Shown here piece by piece: positions 1 to 8,217 of a stretch of 64,000 bases of DNA (its first letter is position 1; each line of letters opens with the position of its first letter). The notes under the pieces were generated by a model, which saw only the letters and a list, made by a program, of their open reading frames with translations, ran no database searches and was not told the DNA's origin. Both the position numbers and the translations under genes were made by a program. Origin of the DNA: Silvania confinis (lineage in GTDB: Bacteria; Pseudomonadota; Gammaproteobacteria; Enterobacterales; Enterobacteriaceae); NCBI RefSeq assembly GCF_025564085.1, contig NZ_JAMGZJ010000069.1:62001-126000 (forward strand). The letters run 5' to 3'.

Positions 1-2
1 GG

Positions 3-641
3 GATAAACCAGCCGGTACAATACGTCTGACGGCAACGGAATATGCCGCGGAGTCCGTTCTTTGGCCGGCGGTGGCGCGTCTCGTGAAAAACTATCCCGA
101 CATTAAGGTCGAAATCCTTACGGATTATGGCCTGACTGATATCGTAAAAGATCGTTTTGATGCCGGCGTACGCCCCGGCGAAACCATTGCCAAAGACATG
201 ATTGCGATTCGTATTGGGCCAGATATGCGGATGGCGGTGGCGGGATCGCCAGAGTACTTCAGTAGTCGATCTACCCCGCTCACACCACAGGAGCTTACGG
301 AGCACAGCTGTATCAATCTACGGCTTTCCGGGCATGGCGGGCTCTATGCGTGGGAATTTGAGCAAGACGGCCGGGAGCTAAATGTGCGGGTCGACGGTCA
401 ACTGGTTTTCAATACGGGAAGCATGATCCTGAGGGCCGCGCTGGAAGGACGAGGCCTGGCGTATCTGCCAGAGAGCCAGCTTGAGCCGTATATCGTATCC
501 GGAAAGCTTGTTCGCGTTCTTGAAGACTGGTGTGAACCTTACTCTGGATACCACCTATATTATCCGGGCCACCGCCAGCCCACCCCGGCATTTAGCCTGC
601 TTGTCGATGAGCTTCGCTATTCAACGCGCAAACAGCGATAG
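3..641 (+). CDS. LysR-family regulator, 5' end cut by window edge
   Basis: Open reading runs in from the window edge, so the N-terminal helix-turn-helix lies outside. What remains is the LysR effector-binding domain: it opens with the linker GTIRLTATEYAAE, continues with the RFDAGVRPGE and IGPDMRMAVAGSPEYF blocks usual in this subfamily, and ends with the LVRVLEDWCEPYSGYHLYYP closing segment. A GTG at 72 is an internal codon, not the start. The protein resembles the complete LysR at 5132-6019 over its whole visible length, so the two look like paralogues flanking the minus-strand gene group between them. The ligand and target are unknown; the divergent-looking neighbours (cyclophilin-like, hydrolase) are possible targets. 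Confidence 0.9.
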   Translation, partial: DKPAGTIRLTATEYAAESVLWPAVARLVKNYPDIKVEILTDYGLTDIVKDRFDAGVRPGETIAKDMIAIRIGPDMRMAVAGSPEYFSSRSTPLTPQELTEHSCINLRLSGHGGLYAWEFEQDGRELNVRVDGQLVFNTGSMILRAALEGRGLAYLPESQLEPYIVSGKLVRVLEDWCEPYSGYHLYYPGHRQPTPAFSLLVDELRYSTRKQR

Positions 642-650
642 CGCGATATT

Positions 651-1007
651 TCACTGCTGTTCGTTTAATTCGAATCTCGCGCTGTATGACGAGGGGGGTA
701 ACGGCAAGGCGTCAGGATCGTCCAGCTGACCCAGCTTGATTAACCCGTCAGCGTAAACGTGGTCTTTGTAGAAAAGGGCAAGATTACCCCATGGCTTGTA
801 GAGCATGACATCGCCTTTACGCGCGGGAGTCCCTTTTGGGGAATCCGTCGAAGATAACTGCGCAGGTAGCATGCCGATCTTCTCCTCTCCTGCATAATCC
901 TCGAGCTGCAAATCCAGCGGCAATAACGCCGCAAAATCCCGGCTTGCCTGCCTGGCATTCAGGGTGGCGGTGATAACCTGGTTATTAACAATGATGTTTA
1001 ACTTCAT
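651..1007 (-). CDS. cyclophilin-like domain protein
   Basis: A 118-residue soluble protein without signal peptide or membrane segment. The pattern MKLNIIVNNQ near the start, LPLDLQLEDYAGEEKIG in the middle and KGDVMLYKPWGNLALFYKD near the end is that of the small bacterial cyclophilin-like beta-barrel family (Cyclophil_like2), often found next to oxidoreductases and LysR genes. Members lack demonstrated prolyl isomerase activity, and the biochemical role is unknown. Its ATG overlaps the TGA of a 40-codon frame upstream (ATGA), suggesting translational coupling on the minus strand with the hydrolase gene behind it. Family assignment is fairly safe; function is not. Confidence 0.8.
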   Translation of the reverse strand: MKLNIIVNNQVITATLNARQASRDFAALLPLDLQLEDYAGEEKIGMLPAQLSSTDSPKGTPARKGDVMLYKPWGNLALFYKDHVYADGLIKLGQLDDPDALPLPPSSYSARFELNEQQ

Positions 1008-1126
1008 AGTTTTCCTACCGATTTAGTCGTGACGATGCGTATTTCTTTGCCTTTCCACAGATCAGGCCAGACACTGCCCCAGGTATCGGGAACTGGCTCC
1101 ACTGAAGCAACAGCCGGATAACCCAT
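1004..1126 (-). CDS. 40-residue open frame between two genes (uncertain)
   Basis: This frame starts three bases after the stop of the metallo-hydrolase gene and ends in a TGA that overlaps the ATG of the cyclophilin-like gene. The peptide is Trp- and Pro-rich (VPDTWGSVWPDLWKGKEI), has no signal peptide, and matches nothing I recognise. It is in the same frame as the hydrolase, separated from it by a single TAA. It may be a tiny coupled gene, or the tail of a deleted gene whose front was lost when the hydrolase was inserted. The perfect coupling on both sides is the only argument for it. Confidence 0.3.
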   Translation of the reverse strand: MGYPAVASVEPVPDTWGSVWPDLWKGKEIRIVTTKSVGKL

Positions 1127-1129
1127 GCA

Positions 1130-2251
1130 TTAGCGCTGGGGCGCGGGTTGCCACCAGGTTGTAAAGGCCTGAGGCGGGGTGTCGTAATAGACCACCTGCC
1201 CAATCAAAGGCGTCCACAGAACTTGCCCCTGGGTGTTATCCCGGATAATCCTTTTCATGGGATCGTTCCAGTCATGAGGAGCCAGCGAGAAGCGCCCAAT
1301 ATGATCGGGCGTGAACACTTTTGCCCCCAGTTCTGCGGCGGCTTTTATTGCCTCTTCGGGATTCATATGAACATTCGCCCAGCGCGGATCGTACTGACCA
1401 CTGTCGAGTGCCACCCAGTCAAAGGGGCCAAATCGCTTGCCAATCTCGGCGAAATGAGGCCCATAGCCAGAGTCGCCACTGATGAACAGCGTTCGCTTAT
1501 CGGACTTGATAACGTAGCCTGCCCACAATGTCTGATTCGGCGTCAATGTTCGCCCTGAAAAATGCCGCGCCGGGGTTGCTGTGACGGTGACATCCCCGTC
1601 CTGATAAGAATCATACCAGCCAGCCTCATGCACCCTTTTCGGTTCATATCCCCAGGCCCGAAAATGACTCCCGACGCCAAGGCCTGCCATAACGCTTTTT
1701 ACCTTGGGTTGAAGATCCTTAATAGTGGGATAGTCAAGATGGTCATAGTGATCGTGAGAAATCAACAGGATGTCTATTGGCGGCATGTCGGCAGCGCTGT
1801 AGATGCTGGTACCGGCAAAAGCCTTGTTGGTACCGGGCACGGGCGACGCATTCTCGCTAAACACCGGATCGATGAGGATCCGTTTTCCGCCCAGCTGAAT
1901 GTAGAACGCCGAGTGCCCCAGCCAGACAAAAAGGTCTTTTTGGATATCCAGGGATGTTAAGTCAGTTTTAGCCGTTGGCAGCGGGCGATCGGGCCGGGGT
2001 TGCCCTTTCGCTGCAAAAAGTTCTTCTTTCCAGACTGACCACGGCGTACTGCCATTGGTATGGATGGGGGACGGGATCTGATTGATAAACTGGCCATCAC
2101 GATAATACGTCGTGCCTGCAAATTGCCTGGTCTCCGCCGGACTCGGCCGCGCGCCAAATAAAGGGTGCTGAAGATAAAGGTAAATGGCGAGAGCTAAGAC
2201 TGCAGCAATAATCACCACCACCGCTGTAGCCCGATAAAAAAATCTAAGCAT
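1130..2251 (-). CDS. membrane-anchored MBL-fold metallohydrolase
   Basis: A 373-residue protein with one N-terminal membrane segment (about residues 5-27, rich in Val, Ile, Ala and Leu) and a metallo-beta-lactamase fold. The metal-binding HxHxDH motif is seen as SHDHYDHLDY; further ligands are likely in GDSGYGPHF and FTPDHIGRF. The ILIDPVFSENASPVPG segment and overall order match the UlaG/RomA/NAPE-PLD-like branch that hydrolyses phosphodiester or lactone bonds, but the substrate cannot be read from sequence. The membrane segment lacks a clear cleavage site, so the catalytic domain is probably tethered on the periplasmic side. An AGGA ribosome site precedes the ATG. Confidence 0.85.
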   Translation of the reverse strand: MLRFFYRATAVVVIIAAVLALAIYLYLQHPLFGARPSPAETRQFAGTTYYRDGQFINQIPSPIHTNGSTPWSVWKEELFAAKGQPRPDRPLPTAKTDLTSLDIQKDLFVWLGHSAFYIQLGGKRILIDPVFSENASPVPGTNKAFAGTSIYSAADMPPIDILLISHDHYDHLDYPTIKDLQPKVKSVMAGLGVGSHFRAWGYEPKRVHEAGWYDSYQDGDVTVTATPARHFSGRTLTPNQTLWAGYVIKSDKRTLFISGDSGYGPHFAEIGKRFGPFDWVALDSGQYDPRWANVHMNPEEAIKAAAELGAKVFTPDHIGRFSLAPHDWNDPMKRIIRDNTQGQVLWTPLIGQVVYYDTPPQAFTTWWQPAPQR

Positions 2252-2278
2252 GTTTTTTCCTGAAACAACATGTATGGG

Positions 2279-2306
2279 AAAAGCCAGCCCTTAATTCATG
2301 GCTGGC
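2279..2306 (-). terminator. rho-independent terminator after the alcohol dehydrogenase gene
   Basis: On the minus strand a 7-bp GC-rich stem (GCCAGCC / GGCTGGC) with a 10-base loop is followed directly by TTTT. It sits between the alcohol dehydrogenase (ending 2379) and the hydrolase (starting 2251), so the two are probably separate transcription units. Confidence 0.5.
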
Positions 2307-2378
2307 AGAGCAACGGCTTCAGTACCCGGCTTTAGGCGGCAACGGACGCCCATTGCCAAAATCTCAATGCTTTACATC

Positions 2379-3434
2379 TTAGTGTGATTCAGACTCGATT
2401 AACGCCATATCGATGACAAAACGGTAAGGCGTATCGAGCGTTTTCAGGGTGTTAAACGCATTGTTAATTTCATCCGGTCGAATAATCCGGCATTCCGGCA
2501 GAATGTTCATGCGTGCGCAGAAATCAATGACTTCCTGCGTCTCTGCTATCCCACCGATCATCGATCCGCGGATACTGCGATTGCCAAACATCACACCGTT
2601 ACCGTTGACCTCCTCCCATTCACCCACTGCACCCACAATGGCCAGCGTACCTTCAACATCCAGCAGACTAATGTACGGATCCATGTCATGTCTGACGGGT
2701 ACCGTATCGATGATGACATCAAGGCTGTTCGCCATCACAGACATGGCATCCGCATCAGACGACACCAGATAATGATCCACCCCAATGTCGAGTGCCGCTT
2801 TACGCTTGGCTTCACCGCGGGAAATCATGGTGACGGTCGCGCCAAGCGCGAGGGCCAGTTTGGCGGCCATATGTCCCAGCCCCCCCATTCCCACCACACC
2901 CACGCGACTGCCCGGACCGACTTTCAGGGCCCGAAGTGGCGACCAGGTGGTGATCCCGGCGCAAAGCACAGGTGCTGTGCGGGACAGATCCATACCTTCC
3001 GGTACGGTACAGACGAATTCCTCTCTGACCACGATATGACGGGAATACCCTCCCTGGGTCAGAGAACCATCAATCCGATCGTTGCCGGCATAAGTGGGTA
3101 CCATCCCTTCACGGCAGAATTGTTCCTTTCCTTTTCGGCATTGATCGCAGTGCTGGCAGCTGTCGACCATGCAACCGACAGCACCCGCGTCTCCGACCTT
3201 AAATTTCTTAACCGCAGAACCCACTTCGATAACCCGTCCGACAATTTCATGCCCTGGCACCATCGGAAACTGAGCGAAACCCCAGTCATTATCGACCTGA
3301 TGGAGATCCGAGTGGCAGATACCGCTGTAGAGCACTTCAAGCACCACATCATCCGGGCGCGGAGAGCGACGTTCAAAGGTCCATGGGGTCAGAGGCGTGC
3401 CCGCTTTATGTACTGCATACCCTTTCGTTCTCAT
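2379..3434 (-). CDS. zinc-dependent NAD(P) alcohol dehydrogenase (YahK/AdhA type)
   Basis: A 351-residue medium-chain dehydrogenase that oxidises alcohols or reduces aldehydes. Catalytic zinc ligands are seen in SGICHSDLH and VPGHEIVGRV. Four structural-zinc cysteines occur in VDSCQHCDQCRKGKEQFC. The Rossmann motif is GVVGMGGLGHMAAKLA around residue 180. The size and the spacing of the cysteine block fit the cinnamyl-alcohol/YahK group of broad-range aldehyde reductases. AGGAG precedes the ATG. It lies downstream of an MFS exporter with a 72-base gap, and a paralogue with a different neighbourhood lies at 25919-26968. The substrate is unknown; a role in aldehyde detoxification is inferred. 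Confidence 0.9.
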   Translation of the reverse strand: MRTKGYAVHKAGTPLTPWTFERRSPRPDDVVLEVLYSGICHSDLHQVDNDWGFAQFPMVPGHEIVGRVIEVGSAVKKFKVGDAGAVGCMVDSCQHCDQCRKGKEQFCREGMVPTYAGNDRIDGSLTQGGYSRHIVVREEFVCTVPEGMDLSRTAPVLCAGITTWSPLRALKVGPGSRVGVVGMGGLGHMAAKLALALGATVTMISRGEAKRKAALDIGVDHYLVSSDADAMSVMANSLDVIIDTVPVRHDMDPYISLLDVEGTLAIVGAVGEWEEVNGNGVMFGNRSIRGSMIGGIAETQEVIDFCARMNILPECRIIRPDEINNAFNTLKTLDTPYRFVIDMALIESESH

Positions 3435-3506
3435 CTTGTGTGACTCCTTTTAGATCGTTTCGGGGAACCCGCATCACCGGGTTCGCCTGTTTAAAAATGG
3501 TGTTGT

Positions 3507-4715
3507 TCAGTGCCTGGCTTTACGTGCTGTAACCCCTGCCATCAGAGCCGCGAGCAGCAGTACCGCAGCACTGACCGCGAAGGTGCTGCTGTAGCCAGAG
3601 GTATCAAATAGCATTCCTCCGACCGTTGAACCGAGCGCAATGAACAGCTGAACAACGGCAACCAGTAAGCCTCCGCCAGCCTCTGTCTCACCCTCCGTGG
3701 CATGGGCAACCCAGCTCCACCATCCCACGGGCGCGGCGGTAGCCAGCATGCCCCATAACCCCAACAATATTGTGACGGCGAGAACGCTCTCCCCGGCGGG
3801 TATCAGTGCCAGCGCGAGCAATGACATCAGGCTCGGTATAGCAATTAGCGTCCCGTAGAAACGGCGTCTGAGGAAATAGCCAATAACGCTGGTCCCGAAG
3901 AAGCCGGCAGCGCCCATCACCAGCAGGATAAGTGACAGCCTGTCCGGGCTGACCCGGGTGACGGTTTCAAGGAATGGACGGACGTAGGTAAACAGAGAAA
4001 ACTGTCCCATGAAGAAAATCCCGGCCCCCAGCATGCCAAATGCGACTTTTGGGTTCAGCAAAAGTGAAAGCACTTTAAACGTGCCGGCTGGCCGTTTCGC
4101 CTTCATGGAAGGCAGACTGATCCACTGCCAGATAAAAGCGACAACGGCGATCGGCACGATGCTGAGAAAAGCACCCCGCCAGCTGGTGACGGATGCCAGG
4201 TAGCTCCCCAGCGGAGCCGCGATAACCGTCGCCAGAGCATTACCGCCATTGAAAACGGCCAGCGCCCGGGGCACCTGGCTTACCGGGACCAGGCGGACCG
4301 CAATCGCCACGGACATTGACCAGAATCCGCCGACCACAATACCAATCAGCGCACGCCCCACCATGTAAGTGGCGTAATGGGTGGCCAGGCCTACCGTCAG
4401 GGCTGAAACGGCCATCAGGACAGTCAGGATCAGCAGCAGTGTCCGGCGATTCATCCTCCCGGCGATCTGGCTGATGGTCAGACTGGTTAATACGGCAAAG
4501 ATCCCCGAGATGGTGATGCCCTGGCCAGCCAGGCCTTCGGACACGGAAAGGTCTTTTGCGATCTGCGTCAGCAGACTCACAGGCATAAACTCGGAGGCGA
4601 TCAGTGCAAATACGCACAGCGTCATGGCAAGTACGCCGCTCCAGTTTGCAGGGGTACTGCCTGCCTCGCCGGACAGAGGCGTTACAATTTCACTTTGATT
4701 CAGTTGAGATGCCAT
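3507..4715 (-). CDS. MFS transporter (AraJ/YdhP-like drug-proton antiporter family)
   Basis: A 402-residue inner-membrane protein with about twelve hydrophobic segments and a hydrophilic N-terminus. Features of the DHA1 sugar-efflux/AraJ group are present: SEFMPVSLLTQIAKDLSVSEG near the first helix, QIAGRMNRRTLLL as the loop 2-3 motif, and VGGFWSMSVAIAVRLVP around helix 4-5. The family exports sugars, purines or drugs by proton antiport. The gene precedes the alcohol dehydrogenase on the same strand, and both may respond to the LysR at 5132. The substrate cannot be deduced. Confidence 0.88.
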   Translation of the reverse strand: MASQLNQSEIVTPLSGEAGSTPANWSGVLAMTLCVFALIASEFMPVSLLTQIAKDLSVSEGLAGQGITISGIFAVLTSLTISQIAGRMNRRTLLLILTVLMAVSALTVGLATHYATYMVGRALIGIVVGGFWSMSVAIAVRLVPVSQVPRALAVFNGGNALATVIAAPLGSYLASVTSWRGAFLSIVPIAVVAFIWQWISLPSMKAKRPAGTFKVLSLLLNPKVAFGMLGAGIFFMGQFSLFTYVRPFLETVTRVSPDRLSLILLVMGAAGFFGTSVIGYFLRRRFYGTLIAIPSLMSLLALALIPAGESVLAVTILLGLWGMLATAAPVGWWSWVAHATEGETEAGGGLLVAVVQLFIALGSTVGGMLFDTSGYSSTFAVSAAVLLLAALMAGVTARKARH

Positions 4716-4773
4716 AACGACGTGTTTCCTGTTAACTCAAAACTATTACTTTTGCTTTGCTCTCAAGCGTGGC

Positions 4774-4977
4774 TTACAGCTCACTGAGGGTTCTGGCACC
4801 GCTGGCGCTGACAACCTTTAGAGCGTTTTGCGCTGCGTGAGCTGTTGCAGAAAAAACAACCAGGACACTCGGCAGAGTCAGCAAAATAATGTCATTTCTC
4901 TTCCACTTAGTGTTTAAAGGACCGGGATTCGTCCCAATAGGCATTATTGATAAATGCCAGCCACGTGAGTGATTCAA
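4774..4977 (-). pseudogene. remnant of a DUF1471 (YhcN/BhsA-type) periplasmic protein
   Basis: The frame contains a signal peptide (KRNDIILLTLPSVLVVFSA then TAHA, cleavage after AHA) followed by ALKVVSASGARTLSEL and a TAA. Reading through that TAA gives ATLESKAK before another stop. This continuation is the expected motif of small enterobacterial DUF1471 stress proteins, in which a Ser-Ala-rich strand leads to LEA.LE.KA. The usual rest of the roughly 60-residue mature domain is missing, and no well-placed ATG precedes the signal peptide. I read it as a decayed copy with a nonsense codon and a 3' deletion. It lies between the MFS gene and the LysR gene. Confidence 0.55.
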
Positions 4978-5131
4978 AACCCGGCCTGGCCAGTTGCATG
5001 GTGTTTATTGCTGAGGGGGATAATAAAGGGAGAAGGCCCGCGTGATAACCGAGCGAAAAAGCAATTCATTTATGTGCTAGTGTTATGAATGCTTTGATTA
5101 CACGCGTAATACCGCCATGCAGAGGTTCTGA

Positions 5132-6019
5132 GTGTTCAGGAAAGAGGATATCAATCTCCTTTACGTATATATGATGGTTGCCAGAGAAGGTAGCTTCACC
5201 CGGGCTGCAGCAAAACTTGGTCAGGCGCAGTCAGGCGTCAGCCGAAGCGTGAGCGAACTGGAGAGTCGACTGGGGATAAAGTTGCTGGCAAGAAGTACGC
5301 GTAACGTCACGATGACGCCTGCGGGTGAACAGCTTTTCCAGTCGCTGGAAACGGGATTCGGCAATCTGGAAAACGGCGTGGAAATCATAACCCAGCTGCG
5401 TGAAGAACCCCGCGGCACGGTGAGGATTAATGCCAGCCGGCAGGCGATTGAGTTTTTATTGCTGCCCAAACTTATCACTCTGCGGAATGACTATCCGGGT
5501 ATTGAAGTGGAATTTATCGAGAATAATACGTTTGTCGATATCGTTAAGGAGCGCTACGACGCTGGCGTGCGTTACGGTAACACCGTCGACGACGGGATGA
5601 TATCCGTCAGGATCGGCCCGAATGTACAGATGGCGGTGGTGGCGTCCCCTGATTTTTTGCAACGCTACGGCCAACCTTCACATCCGAGCAAACTCGTTGA
5701 CTTCCCCTGCATTGGATACCGTTTGTCTGACGGCTCTTCATGGCCCTGGGAATTTAACGACGGCGATCGTTACATCAAGCATAAACCTCAGGGGGGGTGG
5801 CAGTTTAATGATGCCAGCACCATCATCCAGGCGGCGACTCTTGGCTGCGGGCTGGCTTATGAAGCAGAAGATTTAATGCAGGAAGAGCTCAGAACCGGAA
5901 AGCTGGTTAAAATCTTCGAGCAGTACTGCATTACGTTTTCTGGATTCCACCTCTACTTTCCCGACCGCAAGGTTTCAAATGCCTTACGCATCATTATCGA
6001 GATACTCAAGGTACGGTGA
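5132..6019 (+). CDS. LysR-family transcriptional regulator
   Basis: A complete 295-residue LysR protein. The N-terminal winged helix-turn-helix is clear (SFTRAAAKLGQAQSGVSRSV then LESRLGIKLLARSTRNV, about residues 17-55). The linker GTVRINASRQAIEFLLLPKL leads to the effector domain with RYDAGVRYGNTV and IGPNVQMAVVASPDFL. The start is a GTG with AGAGG upstream. It is transcribed away from the MFS/alcohol-dehydrogenase group, the usual divergent arrangement for a LysR regulating its neighbours. It is similar to the truncated LysR at 3-641. The inducer is unknown. Confidence 0.92.
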   Translation: MFRKEDINLLYVYMMVAREGSFTRAAAKLGQAQSGVSRSVSELESRLGIKLLARSTRNVTMTPAGEQLFQSLETGFGNLENGVEIITQLREEPRGTVRINASRQAIEFLLLPKLITLRNDYPGIEVEFIENNTFVDIVKERYDAGVRYGNTVDDGMISVRIGPNVQMAVVASPDFLQRYGQPSHPSKLVDFPCIGYRLSDGSSWPWEFNDGDRYIKHKPQGGWQFNDASTIIQAATLGCGLAYEAEDLMQEELRTGKLVKIFEQYCITFSGFHLYFPDRKVSNALRIIIEILKVR

Positions 6020-6029
6020 GACACCACCC

Positions 6030-6797
6030 TCACACCGTCTCACCGTCAAGCACCACCAGCTCGACATCATTTTTTTCAATCATCTGAACAATGTTCTCCG
6101 GCGGTGTGCGGTCGGTAATGATGAGGTCGATATCTGACCAGCTGCAGGACTGGTACATCAGCTGATCGTTAAATTTGGTAAAGGAGGTAATACAGATCAC
6201 TTTTTTAGACTGCTTCGCCATGGCTAATTTTTGCAGCGCATCGAGTTCGGTATTGGTGGTAATACCGGATTCCGACAAGGCGCTGACGCCAATAAACGCC
6301 TTATCGGCCTGATAATGGCTTATTTGCTGAAGAGTGACATGACCTAACACCGCATGGGAGAAGTCATCAAAGGTTCCCCCCAATACGGTCACGCCGATCC
6401 CTTTTTTGGCGATAACCTCCATCAGCACCTCGACGGAATTGGTAATCACCCGGATATTGGCTGGCAGTTGTCTGGCAAGCGACACCGAGGTGGTACCGGC
6501 ATCGACAAATACAATCTCGTTTTCGTTGATCAGTTTTGCCGCACAGTCAGTGAGTAACGTCTTGTCCGGGCTGAACTGCTGGCGCTGTAAGAACGGTGAC
6601 TCGACGCGCTTATCGGCCAGGATCGCCCCCCCGCGAATGCGAAGAATATGCGGGAGTTGAGTCAACTTCACTAAGTCCCGGCGCGCGGAATCAGACGAGA
6701 TGTGATACGTCTGGCAGATGTAATCCAGCGTGATTTTGCCCTGGCTTTTAATGACCTGTTCTAATTCGATGAGTCTTTCGTCCTGGGTCATTAACAT
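6030..6797 (-). CDS. DeoR-family sugar-phosphate-responsive repressor
   Basis: A DeoR/GlpR-type repressor of 255 residues from the ATG at 6797, chosen over one at 6818 because AGAGG sits just upstream of it. The N-terminal helix-turn-helix (QGKITLDYICQTYHISSDSA, then RRDLVKLTQLPHILRIRGGA) is followed by the DeoRC sensor domain with VFVDAGTTSVSLARQLP, VLGGTFDDFSHAVLG and KAFIGVSALSESGITTN. Family members bind a sugar phosphate through this second domain. The gene diverges from the Gfo/Idh/MocA dehydrogenase at 7018 and probably represses it. Confidence 0.92.
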   Translation of the reverse strand: MLMTQDERLIELEQVIKSQGKITLDYICQTYHISSDSARRDLVKLTQLPHILRIRGGAILADKRVESPFLQRQQFSPDKTLLTDCAAKLINENEIVFVDAGTTSVSLARQLPANIRVITNSVEVLMEVIAKKGIGVTVLGGTFDDFSHAVLGHVTLQQISHYQADKAFIGVSALSESGITTNTELDALQKLAMAKQSKKVICITSFTKFNDQLMYQSCSWSDIDLIITDRTPPENIVQMIEKNDVELVVLDGETV

Positions 6798-7017
6798 TAT
6801 CCGCCTCTGTAAGAGCATTAAAATTCAAACAATTATACGTGCAGTGGCCGCAGATGATAACCGCGTTCACGACTAACCCCATACTACCCCTTACCCTCAC
6901 ACAAAACCACTTAATAAAACGCACAATCACTTGCAATACGTTACGCGATCGCGCACATTTAGCTGAATTGCGCGAACAGTAGCGCATATCACTTACGCGT
7001 TCAGGATGAGGTAGTCG

Positions 7018-7995
7018 ATGAAATTAGGCATTTTAGGTACCGGCATGATTGTCCAGGATTTACTGACCACCCTCGACAGACTCCCCCTGACGTCGTTCTC
7101 GTTGCTGGGAACGCCGCACAGCAAAGAGAAAACAGAAAGCCTTGCCGCGCGCTATAACGCCGCCGCCGTTTTCTATGATTATCAGGAGATGCTCGAAAGC
7201 GATGTCGATACGGTTTATGTCGCGCTGCCTAATCATCTGCACTTTAGCTTTGCCAGCAAGGCGCTGGAGCATGGCAAACATGTGATTATCGAGAAGCCGA
7301 TCACCACCAGCCTGCACGAATTAAGTGCCTTGAAGCGTTTAGCCGCAGAGAATAACTGCATCATGCTTGAGGCGATGAATATTCATTTCCTGCCCGCTTA
7401 TCAGGCCATTCAGTCCGAACTGGCCAAAATCGGCAGAATAAGGATGGTCAGCTTAAATTACAGCCAGTACTCTTCGCGCTATAACGATTTCCTGCAGGGA
7501 ATTATCCACCCGGCGTTTGATGCCGAAAAAGCCGGTGGCGCGCTGATGGATCTCAACGTTTATAATATTCACTTTATCTCTGGCCTGTTTGGTCAGCCGG
7601 ATAACGTTAATTATTACGCCAATATTCAGAATAATATCGATACCAGCGGCGTGTTGGTGGCGGACTTCGGCGACTTTAAATGTGTCTGTATCGGCGCAAA
7701 AGATTGTAAAGCACCCACCACATCGCTGATCCAGGGTGAAAAAGGCTCGATCCAGATATCATTCCCCGTCAATCAGATGACCGGTTTCAGCGTGCAGTTA
7801 AATAACGGCGATTCCCTCAACGTTAACTTTGACCGTCGGGATCATCGCCTGTACGACGAGTTCCAGGCCTTTATTCGCATCATCGATAACCGTGACCTCG
7901 ACGAGGCCGCGCGTCTGATGGCGATCACCACCACGGCCAGTGACATTATCCAGCGAAGCAAACAATCAGCTGGCATGGTTGCAGCCGAGCGTTAA
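7018..7995 (+). CDS. Gfo/Idh/MocA-family oxidoreductase
   Basis: A 325-residue NAD(P)-dependent dehydrogenase. The N-terminal Rossmann fold begins KLGILGTGMIVQDLL, and the family's EKP signature is seen in HGKHVIIEKPITTS around residue 93. The second half is the alpha/beta C-terminal domain with GGALMDLNVYNIHFISGLFG, which supplies catalytic residues (the Asp and His of DLNVYNIH). Such enzymes oxidise inositols, sugars or scyllo-compounds, or reduce ketosugars. It is preceded by GAGG, diverges from the DeoR repressor, and ends in a strong terminator, so it forms a single-gene unit. The substrate is unknown. Confidence 0.9.
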   Translation: MKLGILGTGMIVQDLLTTLDRLPLTSFSLLGTPHSKEKTESLAARYNAAAVFYDYQEMLESDVDTVYVALPNHLHFSFASKALEHGKHVIIEKPITTSLHELSALKRLAAENNCIMLEAMNIHFLPAYQAIQSELAKIGRIRMVSLNYSQYSSRYNDFLQGIIHPAFDAEKAGGALMDLNVYNIHFISGLFGQPDNVNYYANIQNNIDTSGVLVADFGDFKCVCIGAKDCKAPTTSLIQGEKGSIQISFPVNQMTGFSVQLNNGDSLNVNFDRRDHRLYDEFQAFIRIIDNRDLDEAARLMAITTTASDIIQRSKQSAGMVAAER

Positions 7996-8028
7996 TCGCT
8001 CAGATCAGCGTATCGTCAGTAAAGAAGG

Positions 8029-8060
8029 CGGGTATCCCTGGGCGATACCCGTTTTTTTTT
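8029..8060 (+). terminator. strong rho-independent terminator
   Basis: A perfect 8-bp stem (CGGGTATC / GATACCCG) with a 7-base loop is followed by nine T residues, 33 bases after the Gfo/Idh/MocA stop codon. It insulates this gene from the FadR-led locus downstream. Confidence 0.9.
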
Positions 8061-8184
8061 GCTTGCGGTTCTGCCTGTCTCCCCTCCCCGTTCAGTCAAA
8101 TTGATCTTTGCAGGCCTGCTCACAAAACGGACAGGTTAAATATCGATCAACATCACGTTAATATCTTCTTAACATATCTACCAT

Positions 8185-8195
8185 TGGTATTACCA
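8185..8195. promoter_or_regulatory. FadR/GntR-type operator TGGTATTACCA
   Basis: The palindrome TGGT-N3-ACCA matches the core recognised by FadR-subfamily GntR regulators (as for PdhR and FadR). It lies 23 bases upstream of the FCD-domain regulator's ATG, placing it over its probable promoter or leader, so autoregulation is the natural inference. A second half-like ACCACTGGT follows at 8202-8210. Confidence 0.55.
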
Positions 8196-8217
8196 CTTAA
8201 GACCACTGGTGAATCAC

